Shown: positions 15,712-23,874 of the stretch, in pieces | Numbering within the stretch: position 1 is the first letter of the stretch | How the letters are laid out: each line of letters opens with the position of its first letter | Assembly (NCBI GenBank): GCA_034086705.1 | Contig: JAXDZV010000086.1 | Span: 1 to 33,306, forward strand | DNA: 33,306 nucleotides | From: UMGS1225 sp034086705 | GTDB taxonomy: Bacteria; Bacillota; Clostridia; Oscillospirales; CAG-272 | Direction: 5' to 3' | The notes under the pieces: generated by a model | Told to the model about the DNA's origin: nothing | The model's input: only the letters and a program-made list of their open reading frames with translations | Database searches by the model: none | Made by a program: the position numbers and the translations under genes

Positions 15712-16746
15712 ATGCAAAATATGGTTTTTATCGAAAAACTCACCATTCCCAAGGAATTAAAGGAACGCTTTCCCATCACGGAGGATATGAAGCGTATTAA
15801 GCAGCAGCGCGATGCGGAAATTCGTGATGTTTTCACAGGAAAATCCGGCAAATTTCTTCTCATCATTGGGCCATGCTCTGCGGACAGCGAGGATGCCGTT
15901 CTCACCTATATCGGTAAGCTGCGAGAGGTTCAAGAAAAGGTCAAAGACAAAATCATCATCATTCCGCGCATATATACCAACAAGCCGCGTACCACCGGCG
16001 GCGGGTACAAAGGTATGCTGCATTACCCCGACCCAAGTAAAGACCCGGATATGCTGCGCGGCATTATCGCGATCCGGCAACTGCATGCAGAGGCCGTGTC
16101 GCAAACGGGGCTTACCTGTGCGGATGAAATGCTGTATCCGGAAAATCATCGCTATTTGGATGATCTGCTCTCTTATGTTGCAGTCGGCGCGCGTTCTGTG
16201 GAAAATCAGCAGCACCGTCTGACTGCAAGCGGCTTATGCATTCCCGTTGGCATGAAAAATCCCACCGGAGGAGATCTTTCCGTCATGATAAACGCCATCA
16301 CCGCCGCACAAAACGAACACATGTTCATTTACCGCGGCTGGGAGGTACAAACCAAGGGAAATCCTCTGGCACATGCTATTTTGCGCGGATATACCGATCC
16401 ATACGGAAAACACTTCCCCAACTACCATTATGAAGATCTGCTGCGTCTGCGTGAGGCCTATGACGTTGCAGGCCTTGCAAACCCCGCTGTCATCGTCGAT
16501 ACCAACCATTCTAATTCCGGCAAACAATATTTGGAACAAGTTCGCATTGCGCATGAAATTCTTTCCTCGTGCCGTTACAATCCTGCGATTCGCAGCCTGG
16601 TCAAGGGCTTGATGATAGAAAGCTACCTGGTAGATGGTGCGCAAAAAATCTCCGCCAACCGAACTTTCGGGCAGTCCATCACAGATCCGTGCCTTGGCTG
16701 GGAAAAAACAGAACGGCTGATTTTGGACCTGTGCGATCTGCTTTAA
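15712..16746 (+). CDS. aroF: 3-Deoxy-7-phosphoheptulonate (DAHP) synthase, class I (AroF/G/H type)
   Basis: This 344-residue enzyme condenses PEP and erythrose-4-phosphate, the first shikimate step. It is the class I alpha (AroF/AroG/AroH) form: LLIIGPCSADSEDAVLTY has the metal-binding Cys, then RIYTNKPRTTGGGYKGML, in short KPRTTGGGYKG, ADEMLYPENHRYL, VGARSVENQQHR, GMKNPTGGDLSVM, YRGWE, DTNHSNSGK and GLMIESYLVDG. It is followed by a terminator and preceded by a 59-bp gap, the widest in the operon, so it may also have separate translation control. Class I alpha enzymes are often regulated by Phe, Tyr or Trp binding near the N-terminus; which one applies here is not clear. Its gene symbol could equally be aroG or aroH. 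Confidence 0.94.
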   Translation: MQNMVFIEKLTIPKELKERFPITEDMKRIKQQRDAEIRDVFTGKSGKFLLIIGPCSADSEDAVLTYIGKLREVQEKVKDKIIIIPRIYTNKPRTTGGGYKGMLHYPDPSKDPDMLRGIIAIRQLHAEAVSQTGLTCADEMLYPENHRYLDDLLSYVAVGARSVENQQHRLTASGLCIPVGMKNPTGGDLSVMINAITAAQNEHMFIYRGWEVQTKGNPLAHAILRGYTDPYGKHFPNYHYEDLLRLREAYDVAGLANPAVIVDTNHSNSGKQYLEQVRIAHEILSSCRYNPAIRSLVKGLMIESYLVDGAQKISANRTFGQSITDPCLGWEKTERLILDLCDLL

Positions 16747-16749
16747 CTT

Positions 16750-16783
16750 AAAAAAGACGTACCTACACCGGTACGCCTTTTTT
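16750..16783. terminator. Bidirectional terminator between the aro operon and the phage-like element
   Basis: A6 (16750-16755), GACGTACC (16756-16763), 6-nt loop, GGTACGCC (16770-16777) and T6 (16778-16783) form a stem with one internal mismatch. It has U-runs in both directions. It ends the plus-strand aro operon and the minus-strand phage late operon, whose last gene stops at 16792. Confidence 0.85.
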
Positions 16784-16791
16784 AATACAAA

Positions 16792-17568
16792 TTACGACGG
16801 AAAATATCCCAACGCACGAAGCGTCGCATAATCTCCCATTTGCAGCGCCAGCCTTGCACGATTATATTGTGCGTTCTGCTTAGCTTGTTGCTCTGTCTGT
16901 GCTGTTTGGGCCTGCATCTGTGTTGTGTCAAATCCCATCCGTTGCAGCGTTTCGGTATCCCCCATCTGCAGGGCAAGCTGCGCGCGGCGATATTGTTGTT
17001 GCAGCTCTGCCTGTTGCTGCTGCTGCGCAAGGTTTTGATACCAAGAAAGTGCATCCAGATATTCCTGTCTGTCCTGCTTGCGAAATGTTTGAACGGCATC
17101 TGCAATTTTTGCTGCATAGGCCTGTCCTGTTTGTGCACCCGCCTGTACTGCATAAGAGGATGGCAGGCCACCGGTCCGTTTGGATGCCTCGCTAATCGCA
17201 TCTGAAACCGCCCTGCGCCCCTCCCGTAGCGCTGCTGCCCTGTACTGCGCATAGGCGGAACTCTGTTGCGGATCCCATGCATAATCCTGCGGTCCGAGCA
17301 CATCCAGGCTATATCCCGTTCCATCCGCTCCGGCCAGATATCCGCCATACTGCTGCCGTATTTGCTGTGCCATCTGATGTGCCAATGTACGCGCCGCGAC
17401 ATCCGTTGCACGGTTATAATCACTTTGATACTGCAAAATAGAAAGTCCCGCCGCCGGATTATTTTGCGCCAATCTATCATCTGCCTGCGAAAGCGTATAG
17501 CCAAGCTCTGCTGCACGCCGCTTGACATCCTCATAAGTGTATGCATCTGTCTTACTCTGCTGTGTCAT
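16792..17568 (-). CDS. Gln-rich phage structural protein, possibly an ejection (internal virion) protein
   Basis: This 258-residue protein is not one I can name with certainty. Residues 130-150 (KRTGGLPSSYAVQAGAQTGQ) match a Gly-Gly-x-x-SSYA pattern seen in structural proteins of Firmicutes phages. A Gln-rich stretch (181-192) and a predicted helical character follow. The C-terminus contains two copies of a repeat with core ALQMGD, starting at about residues 193 and 235, a 42-residue period. It is the last gene of the late operon, right after the gp10-like gene, a place often held by ejected or tail-associated proteins in P22-like phages. ATG 17568 has GGGGG upstream; the longer open frame upstream overlaps the previous gene. 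Confidence 0.55.
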   Translation of the reverse strand: MTQQSKTDAYTYEDVKRRAAELGYTLSQADDRLAQNNPAAGLSILQYQSDYNRATDVAARTLAHQMAQQIRQQYGGYLAGADGTGYSLDVLGPQDYAWDPQQSSAYAQYRAAALREGRRAVSDAISEASKRTGGLPSSYAVQAGAQTGQAYAAKIADAVQTFRKQDRQEYLDALSWYQNLAQQQQQAELQQQYRRAQLALQMGDTETLQRMGFDTTQMQAQTAQTEQQAKQNAQYNRARLALQMGDYATLRALGYFPS

Positions 17569-17587
17569 CTTGCGTTCCCCCTTTCTT

Positions 17588-19327
17588 TCATGTCTGCTGT
17601 GGCTGCTGCACAATACCGCCGGTATGTACGCCACTACCGATATGATATACCCGCGTAACCGACAAAATCTCACAGCTCCCCGTGCCGGCAATCTGCAGTG
17701 CGCAGCGGTCAGCACGCCGAGGCTGCAATGGAATATAAAAAGATGCGTTTCCCTGATTGGTTGGGCCGGCCGCACAGCCTGCAATTTGTGTCAGCTCTCC
17801 ACCGTTGTAGCCAATCGAAAGTTGTACCGAGGTCCCGGCAGGAATATTCATGCGTACTTGCAGCGCATGCAGATATCTCGTATTTGCAATGGTACAAATT
17901 CCACTATCCCTCTCTACCAAATCATCAAACAGCACATACCATGGAAACGCTCCCTCTACACCACTTCGGTTGTCATCGTCATATAGAAACAGGCGGTTTC
18001 CTTTGTCTGTAAAAAGAACTACACCACCATCCTCGGTGTTTCTGGAATATCCTACAAGTTGCACATCATCCTGTGCAGACCAAGTTCCATACAACGTATC
18101 ATAAACCAAAAGCCGTTTTCCCTCCTGGGTGGTACAGGAAAGATAATAGCGCCGTCCGTCACTCGCTGCTACACCGCCGCGTAGTATCCAATCACCCAGT
18201 GGCTGTGAAATCAAGGTTGCCGTTGTCCCGTCATACCGCACCACACCGCGGTTTGAAAGCCAAAACAATGCGTCCCCCGCCTGTGCAACAGAATGCTCGC
18301 TGTCCCGTGCGACACCGTAACACTCCATTGTGTTGACAGCATATTCTGAAGGGTCCTCACCCAGTATTTTGGTAATGCTGTGCTCTGTGAAGAAAATCGG
18401 ATGCTCTTGATATGTATATGCCGCCGTAAAGCGAAAACTACGGCCCAAGTCCAGTTTCCATGCGTCCGAAATAAGCCCCTCATACCGATCGTAATTGAAC
18501 GGATCTCCCAAGCATGAAGCACTCAGCATACCGTTTTCATTGCAAGACCAAATACGATTCGCACAACTTGTCAGCTTAGCATACGGCACACTGTCATGTA
18601 CGATAAAGGCTCCCTGCTCCACCAAAGAGGATAGCGCCGCACTGCTCTGACAATCCGTCGTAAGCAAATAGGTGTTGTCTTCGCCGGCCGTCAAAGACCG
18701 TACGGTAATGCTTCCGACAGCACTGTCCGGATAATACATGCCGTCCGCATCGGTTTTGCACGTGTAAAAGCAGATGCGGTCCCCTACTCGCAGTTTCAAG
18801 CTTTCCGAACGACTGTCAGATTGCTCCACAAAACAAATTTGGTCCCCGCTCTCGCCGCTTTGCAGTTGTGTAAGCACAATGTGTATCTGATAGCACAAAG
18901 GAACCGCGCCTTTTTTTGCATCATTTTTGATAGCAAGACAGTCCGGCATAATCACAAGCCAGTCTCGCAGCGCCGCCATCGTGCGCGGCACTTGATTGAA
19001 AGATGCCGCATATTTAACCGTTTTTGTCGTTTGCGGTGTCACAATGCCTTTCCATTGCTTGATGCCGTCTCCCTCGACGCAGTAGGTATATTCTCCCATA
19101 TCGCATACACCTCGTGCACACAGCACAGCAGACTGCATTACCGCATCTGTGCCAACTCGTCTCTTACGTGTACGCAAACGAGGATATGCATCCGTGCACA
19201 GATTTTTCATATCGCCCGCACCGTCTTCTGCAACACCGCGGCACCGTTTCAGCCCCGGAAAGCTCAGCATGGTTTTTTGCGCAGGCTGCACTGCAGCGCG
19301 CACAAGCGGCAGATAATTACGCGCCAT
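17588..19327 (-). CDS. Phage tail / packaged-DNA stabilisation protein (P22 gp10-like)
   Basis: This 579-residue protein looks beta-rich, with repeated short blocks such as YAKLTSCANRIWSCNENGML, CLGDPFNYDRYEG, FTAAYTYQEHPIFFTEHSI, DALFWLSNRGVVRYDGTT and RRYYLSCTTQEG. The pattern of NRIWxxNENGxxxxSxxGDPxNY followed by propeller-like repeats is that of phage tail-hub or P22 gp10-like stabilisation proteins. Those plug the portal channel after DNA packaging and form the tail stub of short-tailed phages. ATG 19327 has GAAGGAGG upstream; the open frame continues further up but into the adjacent gene. The assignment is by pattern only. An N-terminal RAAVQPAQKTMLSFPGLKRC segment may anchor it to the connector. 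Confidence 0.55.
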   Translation of the reverse strand: MARNYLPLVRAAVQPAQKTMLSFPGLKRCRGVAEDGAGDMKNLCTDAYPRLRTRKRRVGTDAVMQSAVLCARGVCDMGEYTYCVEGDGIKQWKGIVTPQTTKTVKYAASFNQVPRTMAALRDWLVIMPDCLAIKNDAKKGAVPLCYQIHIVLTQLQSGESGDQICFVEQSDSRSESLKLRVGDRICFYTCKTDADGMYYPDSAVGSITVRSLTAGEDNTYLLTTDCQSSAALSSLVEQGAFIVHDSVPYAKLTSCANRIWSCNENGMLSASCLGDPFNYDRYEGLISDAWKLDLGRSFRFTAAYTYQEHPIFFTEHSITKILGEDPSEYAVNTMECYGVARDSEHSVAQAGDALFWLSNRGVVRYDGTTATLISQPLGDWILRGGVAASDGRRYYLSCTTQEGKRLLVYDTLYGTWSAQDDVQLVGYSRNTEDGGVVLFTDKGNRLFLYDDDNRSGVEGAFPWYVLFDDLVERDSGICTIANTRYLHALQVRMNIPAGTSVQLSIGYNGGELTQIAGCAAGPTNQGNASFYIPLQPRRADRCALQIAGTGSCEILSVTRVYHIGSGVHTGGIVQQPQQT

Positions 19328-19338
19328 TTTTTCCTCCT

Positions 19339-19602
19339 TCAGATGATCTGCTTTTCTCCGCAAAAAATGTGCCCGTCGGTAAAACGCCAAAGCGCACCCG
19401 TCTTCTCGTCCCTTGGGGCAAGTATCACATCGCACAGCCCTTTGGGGCTGATGTTTTCCGCCGTCAGATGTGCAAACATATATGCCAGTGTTTGCTGCAT
19501 ACGGCGCAACGCCGCATCTATTTGCGCAAGTCGCTGTGCTTGCGTCATTCCCGGTGTCAGGCGCGGCAACACCGCCTCTGTCAATTTGTGATCTGTATTC
19601 AT
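19339..19602 (-). CDS. Small phage protein of unknown function
   Basis: This is an 87-residue protein, mostly helical in the first half (TQAQRLAQIDAALRRMQQTLAYMFAHLTAEN) (here TQAQRLAQIDAALRRMQQTL) and with a short beta-like end (GALWRFTDGHIFCG). I do not recognise it. The gene starts at ATG 19602, overlapping the upstream XhlA-like gene as ATGA, with GGGGGTGGGTGG upstream. It sits between the lysis genes and the gp10-like gene. A role in tail assembly or as a lysis accessory is possible; neither is shown. Confidence 0.6.
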   Translation of the reverse strand: MNTDHKLTEAVLPRLTPGMTQAQRLAQIDAALRRMQQTLAYMFAHLTAENISPKGLCDVILAPRDEKTGALWRFTDGHIFCGEKQII

Positions 19603-19895
19603 CCACCCACCCCCAGCCGCAACGCAAGATAACTCAGCAGCAGCGTAATCAACACGGAAGTTGCCGTCTTTACGGCATCCTCCCAGCGTGCAGACCCTTT
19701 TTGCGACAGCTTATCCAGCTTATCGTTTACCCGATCCAGCTTTCCGCTCATGCACTCCACTTTATCCGCAATAGAGAGCAATTGCTGCCCCATGCGTGCG
19801 ATCTCCTGCCGATCCTCGTTGATTTTTTCTTTTATCGTTTCTACCTGTTGTTGTAATTCCCGCACAGGAATGCACGGGCATGTCCCTTCATTCAT
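19599..19895 (-). CDS. XhlA-like lysis/holin-associated protein
   Basis: This 98-residue protein has a hydrophilic coiled coil (VETIKEKINEDRQEIARMGQ through KLDRVNDKLDKLSQKG) followed by one C-terminal membrane helix (SVLITLLLSYLALRLGVGG). That is the layout of the haemolysin XhlA family of Gram-positive phages, which acts with a holin in cell lysis. It overlaps the holin gene by 8 bp upstream and the small protein gene downstream. ATG 19895 has GGAGGTGG upstream. Confidence 0.7.
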   Translation of the reverse strand: MNEGTCPCIPVRELQQQVETIKEKINEDRQEIARMGQQLLSIADKVECMSGKLDRVNDKLDKLSQKGSARWEDAVKTATSVLITLLLSYLALRLGVGG

Positions 19896-20172
19896 TTGTT
19901 TCCACCTCCGCCACTGACTGCTGTGCTTTCCGTGCGGCACGCGCAGCATCTGCCGACTGCGCTTCGAGCGTAAAAGAATTGTTTTTCCACCATCCAACCA
20001 ACGCTGTTATGCAGGTCAGCAACAGTGAAACAAACTGCGTCAAATCTGCCTCATACAGTGGAATCGCTTCTTTTCCCAAAATAGCAAGCACCTGGTTACA
20101 TAAAGCCAGCAGCAAAGCTGCAAGCCTTGTCCATGTATCTACCGTCACACCGCGTAAATTCCATTGCTTCAT
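19888..20172 (-). CDS. Phage holin, SPP1/phi-LC3-type
   Basis: This 94-residue protein has two membrane helices (LAALLLALCNQVLAILG and FVSLLLTCITALVGWW). The WWKNNSFTLEAQSAD stretch just after helix 2 is the hallmark of this holin family (WxxNNSFTxxAxxxD). A charged C-terminal tail follows. It forms the membrane lesion that releases the amidase. ATG 20172 follows AAGGAGGAG. Confidence 0.85.
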   Translation of the reverse strand: MKQWNLRGVTVDTWTRLAALLLALCNQVLAILGKEAIPLYEADLTQFVSLLLTCITALVGWWKNNSFTLEAQSADAARAARKAQQSVAEVETNE

Positions 20173-20184
20173 TGTTTCTCCTCC

Positions 20185-20991
20185 TTATTTTCCGTCAAAC
20201 ACACCGGCTCGATCTAAAATAACCAATGTACGCAAGAATTGATAAGACAACGCTAAAGACCCTGTTACATCTCCTTGTAAGAGGCCTAAACCGCAAAGTT
20301 TCTGCACCGTTTTCTGCGCCCACTTTGGCAAGCTCCCGTCGGCATAGGACCAACGAACCCCTACCTGCTCACGTAAAGCAGAAATCTCCTTTTTTTGTGC
20401 CTGCAGCTCTTTGCACATATCGCTGCAAGCCTTCTGTAAAGTTGCAAAGGCTTGTGTCTGCTGCTGTGTCATCGGCTCCTCTTCTCCTTTCAATATTCTG
20501 TTAACCTGTGCAGCAATCTCCGGAAAGCGCGCCGCAAGGTATGTCCCCGGGCAACTGGTCAGCTGAAAATAGCGATGCATCGTCAAATTACCGGTTGCAT
20601 CCCCTGTAAATTGCAGTGCTGTAATGCCGTTACGCAGACAAATATCTGCACAAAGAAGGATCAGTTTATCATAAGCTGCGTCGCTGATGGGCCAATCTCC
20701 ACCAAGACTACTGTTCGATACTTCAATGGTAACCGCCTGTGCATCGTTTTCCGGGCTTCCGGAGGTCCATGCCCGATACGCCTCGTCCACATATAAGCCG
20801 ACTCTGCCATCACTGTCGATCCCGTAATTTGCACTCCCCCGCCGTGCAGGACTCGCAAATAGCGCCCCCATAGCCGCAACGTCGGCTTTTGCCGCTGCAT
20901 GATGAATGGTAATTTTTCGGATTTTCATCCCGCCGCGTGAGCTGCGGTTGGGCGAGAGGCGCACATATTCTACCAGCGAACTTTGGCTCAT
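20185..20991 (-). CDS. Phage endolysin, N-acetylmuramoyl-L-alanine amidase (Amidase_2)
   Basis: This 268-residue enzyme cuts the amide bond between N-acetylmuramic acid and L-alanine. The amidase domain covers about residues 1-165. Zinc ligands are H30/H31 in ITIHHAA, H139 in LTMHRYF and C147 in TSCPGTYL. AVTIEVSNSS has the usual active-site Glu. A helical linker (about 170-210) leads to a C-terminal region (VRWSYADGSLPKWAQKTVQK onward) resembling an SLH-like wall-binding module. ATG 20991 overlaps the upstream stop as ATGA; there is no ribosome-binding site, so translation is likely coupled. Confidence 0.9.
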   Translation of the reverse strand: MSQSSLVEYVRLSPNRSSRGGMKIRKITIHHAAAKADVAAMGALFASPARRGSANYGIDSDGRVGLYVDEAYRAWTSGSPENDAQAVTIEVSNSSLGGDWPISDAAYDKLILLCADICLRNGITALQFTGDATGNLTMHRYFQLTSCPGTYLAARFPEIAAQVNRILKGEEEPMTQQQTQAFATLQKACSDMCKELQAQKKEISALREQVGVRWSYADGSLPKWAQKTVQKLCGLGLLQGDVTGSLALSYQFLRTLVILDRAGVFDGK

Positions 20992-21350
20992 AGCGTCTGT
21001 GTTCTCGCGGTGTCTGCCGGCGCATAAGTCCGGGCATACCAATTCGTATACTCCGCCATTTGTGTATTGAACAATGCCATGCTGTTCTGATAGCTTGCAT
21101 ATTCACCATTGTAAAAATCTATCATCGCACAAAGATACGTGCGATACAGCTTATCATGCGGAGGTTCTACCAATAGCTTTGCGGTTAAATCCGTTGAGTT
21201 TGTATAGGAAATGATTTGCTCTGAAGCACGCAGCATCACATCTGTCTGAACCATTCCCTCTACCTCAGAAAGCCAAAGCATCTTTTGCACTTGCGTAAAC
21301 GCGTTTGGTTTTAAAGCATCGACAAAAGTAAGCACTTCCGATACCGTCAT
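20988..21350 (-). CDS. Probable phage head-tail connector/adaptor
   Basis: This 120-residue, helical protein sits right after the capsid gene, where head-completion adaptors are found. It begins MTVSEVLTFVDALKPNAF and has QKMLWLSEVEGMVQTDVMLR, in short WLSEVEGMVQTDV, and HDKLYRTYLCAMIDFYNGE. That last motif, with a conserved YxxYLxAxIDFxNGE pattern, is common in Clostridial phage connector proteins, whose fold is related to gp4/gp6-type adaptors. ATG 21350 was chosen because GGGAGG lies 7 bp upstream; ATG 21356 would be too close to it. Confidence 0.6.
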   Translation of the reverse strand: MTVSEVLTFVDALKPNAFTQVQKMLWLSEVEGMVQTDVMLRASEQIISYTNSTDLTAKLLVEPPHDKLYRTYLCAMIDFYNGEYASYQNSMALFNTQMAEYTNWYARTYAPADTARTQTL

Positions 21351-21374
21351 ATCCATTCCTCCCTTTACAAAGCA

Positions 21375-21401
21375 GGGGACAGCCGCACCGCAGCCGTCCC
21401 C
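21375..21401. terminator. GC-rich hairpin downstream of the capsid gene
   Basis: GGGGACaGC pairs with GCcGTCCCC (21375-21383 with 21393-21401), one mismatch and a GC-rich loop. There is no U-run on the minus strand, so it is more likely an attenuator or a message-stabilising 3' end than a full terminator. Such structures after capsid genes often set capsid mRNA level. Confidence 0.35.
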
Positions 21402-21411
21402 GCCTTCACGC

Positions 21412-22410
21412 TCAAGACAACGTCGTTCCGCTGCTTATGCCGCAAAGACAAGCATAGCGCCAATCGATAAATCCTGCCGTAAAACGCGCGTATCCATCCC
21501 AGCGGTTTGCATTGGTGTCGCGGTCAATACTAGAGGTAACTTCCATCTCCACCCGATTTTGAAAGACCGCCGCCATATTATCCTGTAAATAGTTGCTGTC
21601 CAGCAATACCCAAGGTGTTCCGCTGACAAATTCGTTCAGATAATTCCAAACAATTACATTCCAGCGTCCGAACTGGAAGTTGAACGCATTGTTTGCAGTT
21701 GCCGGATCCTGGTCTGCACCAATGGCGGCAAAAACGCTTTGTTTCAGCGCACCGTTGTTCGGAATCAAAATAGTATCCGGGCAAACGTTGAGCAATTCGC
21801 CGTTTTCACCACGGAAATTTTGCATTTTTTCTTCCAGCAGCGAAAGATTGTCCGCAGAAAAACTGCCTGCATATAAGTTAGACTGTACCGTTCCGCAGCA
21901 CAATGCGGGGTGATCCTTTGCAAACAGATTTTTACCGTCTGCCGTTGTACAATCAAAGCTCTTTCCGTTGATGGTAGCTGCCGCAGCACCACTGATTGCA
22001 GTACCGTACAATTGTGCTGCAAAGCGCTCTCTGGCTCTACCATACGCTGCCACAAATGCTGCCGGGCGTCGACGCAATTCAATGCTGTTTCCGTCGTCTA
22101 TCATTTCGCGTGAAATGGAGAAGGAGCTTTTCCATGTCTCGTTGACCAGCATTTTGTCTCGTCCCTGCTGCATACCGTTCTCCGGGTGTGCACCGTTCTC
22201 ACCAACCGGCAGCCAATCGTCCATTGCCGTCATAGAAGTATAGCCTTCCGCGAAATGATTGGATTTCTGCACGCTGAAAAGCTCTTTTATCTTTGACTGC
22301 GTTTCAAACTGTTCTGCCTTTTTCTCGATCATCAGCCGAATTGGCGCCTGATATTTGCCAAACACAGCATTATTCTGCATACTGTTTTCAGAAAAAATAA
22401 TTCCTGCCAT
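21412..22410 (-). CDS. Phage major capsid protein
   Basis: This 332-residue protein has the HK97-type layout. The N-terminal arm has VFGKYQAPIRLMIEKKAEQF, then DWLPVGENGAHPENG and ETWKSSFSISREMIDD, typical of an E-loop/P-domain region. ILIPNNGALKQSVFAAIG and a C-terminal part GRWNVIVWNYLN, WVLLDSNYLQD follow. It resembles Mu gpT-type and P22/HK97-type heads at low level. ATG 22410 has GGGGAG upstream. It follows the scaffold and small head protein, as in many phages with a separate scaffold. Confidence 0.8.
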   Translation of the reverse strand: MAGIIFSENSMQNNAVFGKYQAPIRLMIEKKAEQFETQSKIKELFSVQKSNHFAEGYTSMTAMDDWLPVGENGAHPENGMQQGRDKMLVNETWKSSFSISREMIDDGNSIELRRRPAAFVAAYGRARERFAAQLYGTAISGAAAATINGKSFDCTTADGKNLFAKDHPALCCGTVQSNLYAGSFSADNLSLLEEKMQNFRGENGELLNVCPDTILIPNNGALKQSVFAAIGADQDPATANNAFNFQFGRWNVIVWNYLNEFVSGTPWVLLDSNYLQDNMAAVFQNRVEMEVTSSIDRDTNANRWDGYARFTAGFIDWRYACLCGISSGTTLS

Positions 22411-22445
22411 CTGTCATCTCCCCTTTCTATACAATAGCCTCGTTA

Positions 22446-22871
22446 TCAAGTCGAGCTTGTGCTTGCCGGTGGGGCTACAAACGTAATGCAAACCAGACTG
22501 TTTGCAGTTTTGCCGTTGTAGGAAACCACTCTTGCCACACCACCTGTTGAAGTGGAAGTTATGGAAGCGCCGTCGGTATGAATGGTGTAGGCCGTTCCTA
22601 CCATGATACTGGAAGACGAAACGGCAAGCTTCGTTTGATAAATGACATTTTCGCTAACCGGTATCACCGGAATCAGTTCCCCCGCTGTGCTGACCGTGAC
22701 ATCTGCCATACAAATATAATCCGGCTTATTGGAGCCAGTGCATTTACCGAGAACGCCGATACCGCCGGTTGAGCAACGCAGTGCATCTCCAACCTTGTAT
22801 GTGTTTGCCGAAGCAGCCTGCCACTGCCAAGGCGTCGGCGTTTCACCGTTATAGCTGAATGGTAAAAACAT
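22446..22871 (-). CDS. Small phage head protein, possible capsid decoration/stabilisation
   Basis: This 141-residue, Ser/Thr/Gly-rich, beta-type protein (YNGETPTPWQWQAASANTYK, VLGKCTGSNKPDYICMADVT, YTIHTDGASITSTSTGGVAR) lies between scaffold and capsid genes, as decoration proteins commonly do. I do not recognise a named family. ATG 22871 has GGAGGGG upstream. The gap to the capsid gene is 35 bp. Confidence 0.55.
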   Translation of the reverse strand: MFLPFSYNGETPTPWQWQAASANTYKVGDALRCSTGGIGVLGKCTGSNKPDYICMADVTVSTAGELIPVIPVSENVIYQTKLAVSSSSIMVGTAYTIHTDGASITSTSTGGVARVVSYNGKTANSLVCITFVAPPASTSST

Positions 22872-22891
22872 GCTGAATTCCCCTCCTTGTT

Positions 22892-23629
22892 CTACTGTTT
22901 TTTATTTTGCATCGTATACCATTGACGGATTTGTGCCGCTGAAAGTTCCGGAAACATTTCCCGAAAAACAGCCATCTCTGCCGCCGGCACCTCCGTCTGC
23001 GGCGCACCATGACTAATCGTTCTGCCCAGATGTGCGGTCCCCGCCGCAGCATTCAATGCTTGCTGCCGCGCTGCTGCTACCGCCTGATTTTGCAGCTGCT
23101 CGCCGTATGCAAGACGATACGCCTGATCCAAAGACAAGCCGTTTTGCATAACATATCCGTAAATTTCTGCAAAGCGATCTGTCTTTTGCAAATCCGCAAG
23201 GCTGCGGATTGCCGGGTTCAAAGCACGTACCCGTCCAAGCTCTGCTTCAAACTCCGCCTGCATCCGTACCGGATCCGGCTGTGATGGCCGCTGCTCAGGC
23301 TGCGGCATGTCCGTTGCTGCATCCTCCTGTACAGATTCGTCTGCAATATCCGCTCGCAGCGACGCAAGCTGTGCTGCATAACGCGCCGCTTCCTCTGCGC
23401 GAATTTGCTCTGTCAGGTTCTTCCTTTCCAGCCGTCGCCGCCTGGCAGCGTTCTCATGCCGCTGCTGTGCGCTCTGAGGTACACTTTGCGGCCCCTGCTC
23501 TGCTTGGACCGATGCTTGCCCCATTGTAGTTTCCATCGGCACCCCGTCAGGCGCTGCTGCCGTCATGTCAGTCGTTGTGTAGCTTTGCGCCTGTTGCGAT
23601 ACCTGCACATCATGTACTTGCTCTGTCAT
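22892..23629 (-). CDS. Phage scaffolding protein
   Basis: This 245-residue, charged and Gln/Ala-rich protein has little hydrophobic core. Its first half is acidic and low in complexity with a basic RHENAARRRRLERKNLTEQI, in short AARRRRLERKNL, coiled coil. Its C-terminal part (FREMFPELSAAQIRQWY) is a helix of the kind scaffold proteins use to hold the coat. Position just before the head genes supports scaffold. The sequence family is not certain. GAGGAG lies upstream of ATG 23629. Confidence 0.65.
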   Translation of the reverse strand: MTEQVHDVQVSQQAQSYTTTDMTAAAPDGVPMETTMGQASVQAEQGPQSVPQSAQQRHENAARRRRLERKNLTEQIRAEEAARYAAQLASLRADIADESVQEDAATDMPQPEQRPSQPDPVRMQAEFEAELGRVRALNPAIRSLADLQKTDRFAEIYGYVMQNGLSLDQAYRLAYGEQLQNQAVAAARQQALNAAAGTAHLGRTISHGAPQTEVPAAEMAVFREMFPELSAAQIRQWYTMQNKKQ

Positions 23630-23690
23630 TTATGCCGCTCCTCTCTTTTTCCCCGTGAGACGGGTCGTGTTTGCAACCCTTTTTGCATGG

Positions 23691-23822
23691 TTATTTCCCG
23701 CTTCGTAAATCTTCACCGCTCCTTTTTATACTGCCGCCCTTTTTCGGCATCGGAATCGGCGCTTTCACGCTTTGACTGCCGCTGTTTTGTATCCGCCCGG
23801 CATACCCTTGTTTTTTTGTCAT
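23691..23822 (-). CDS. Short basic phage protein of 43 residues between portal and scaffold
   Basis: An open frame from ATG 23822 to TAA at 23691-23693 gives MTKKQGYAGRIQNSGSQ and ends GEDLRSGK; it is only 43 residues. It has an excellent ribosome-binding site, AAAGGAGG, 9 bp upstream, and fills a gap of 245 bp that would otherwise be empty in a tightly packed operon. A GKISN...VKAP...K.GDLR.GK pattern is one I have seen in small phage proteins next to portal genes, but I cannot name a family. It is basic, so a head or nucleic-acid role is possible. Confidence 0.65.
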   Translation of the reverse strand: MTKKQGYAGRIQNSGSQSVKAPIPMPKKGGSIKRSGEDLRSGK

Positions 23823-23874
23823 GTCTGCTGCCTCCTTTCCTTGTTTTCTGCATGTTTGCGCTTTCGCTGCGTAT

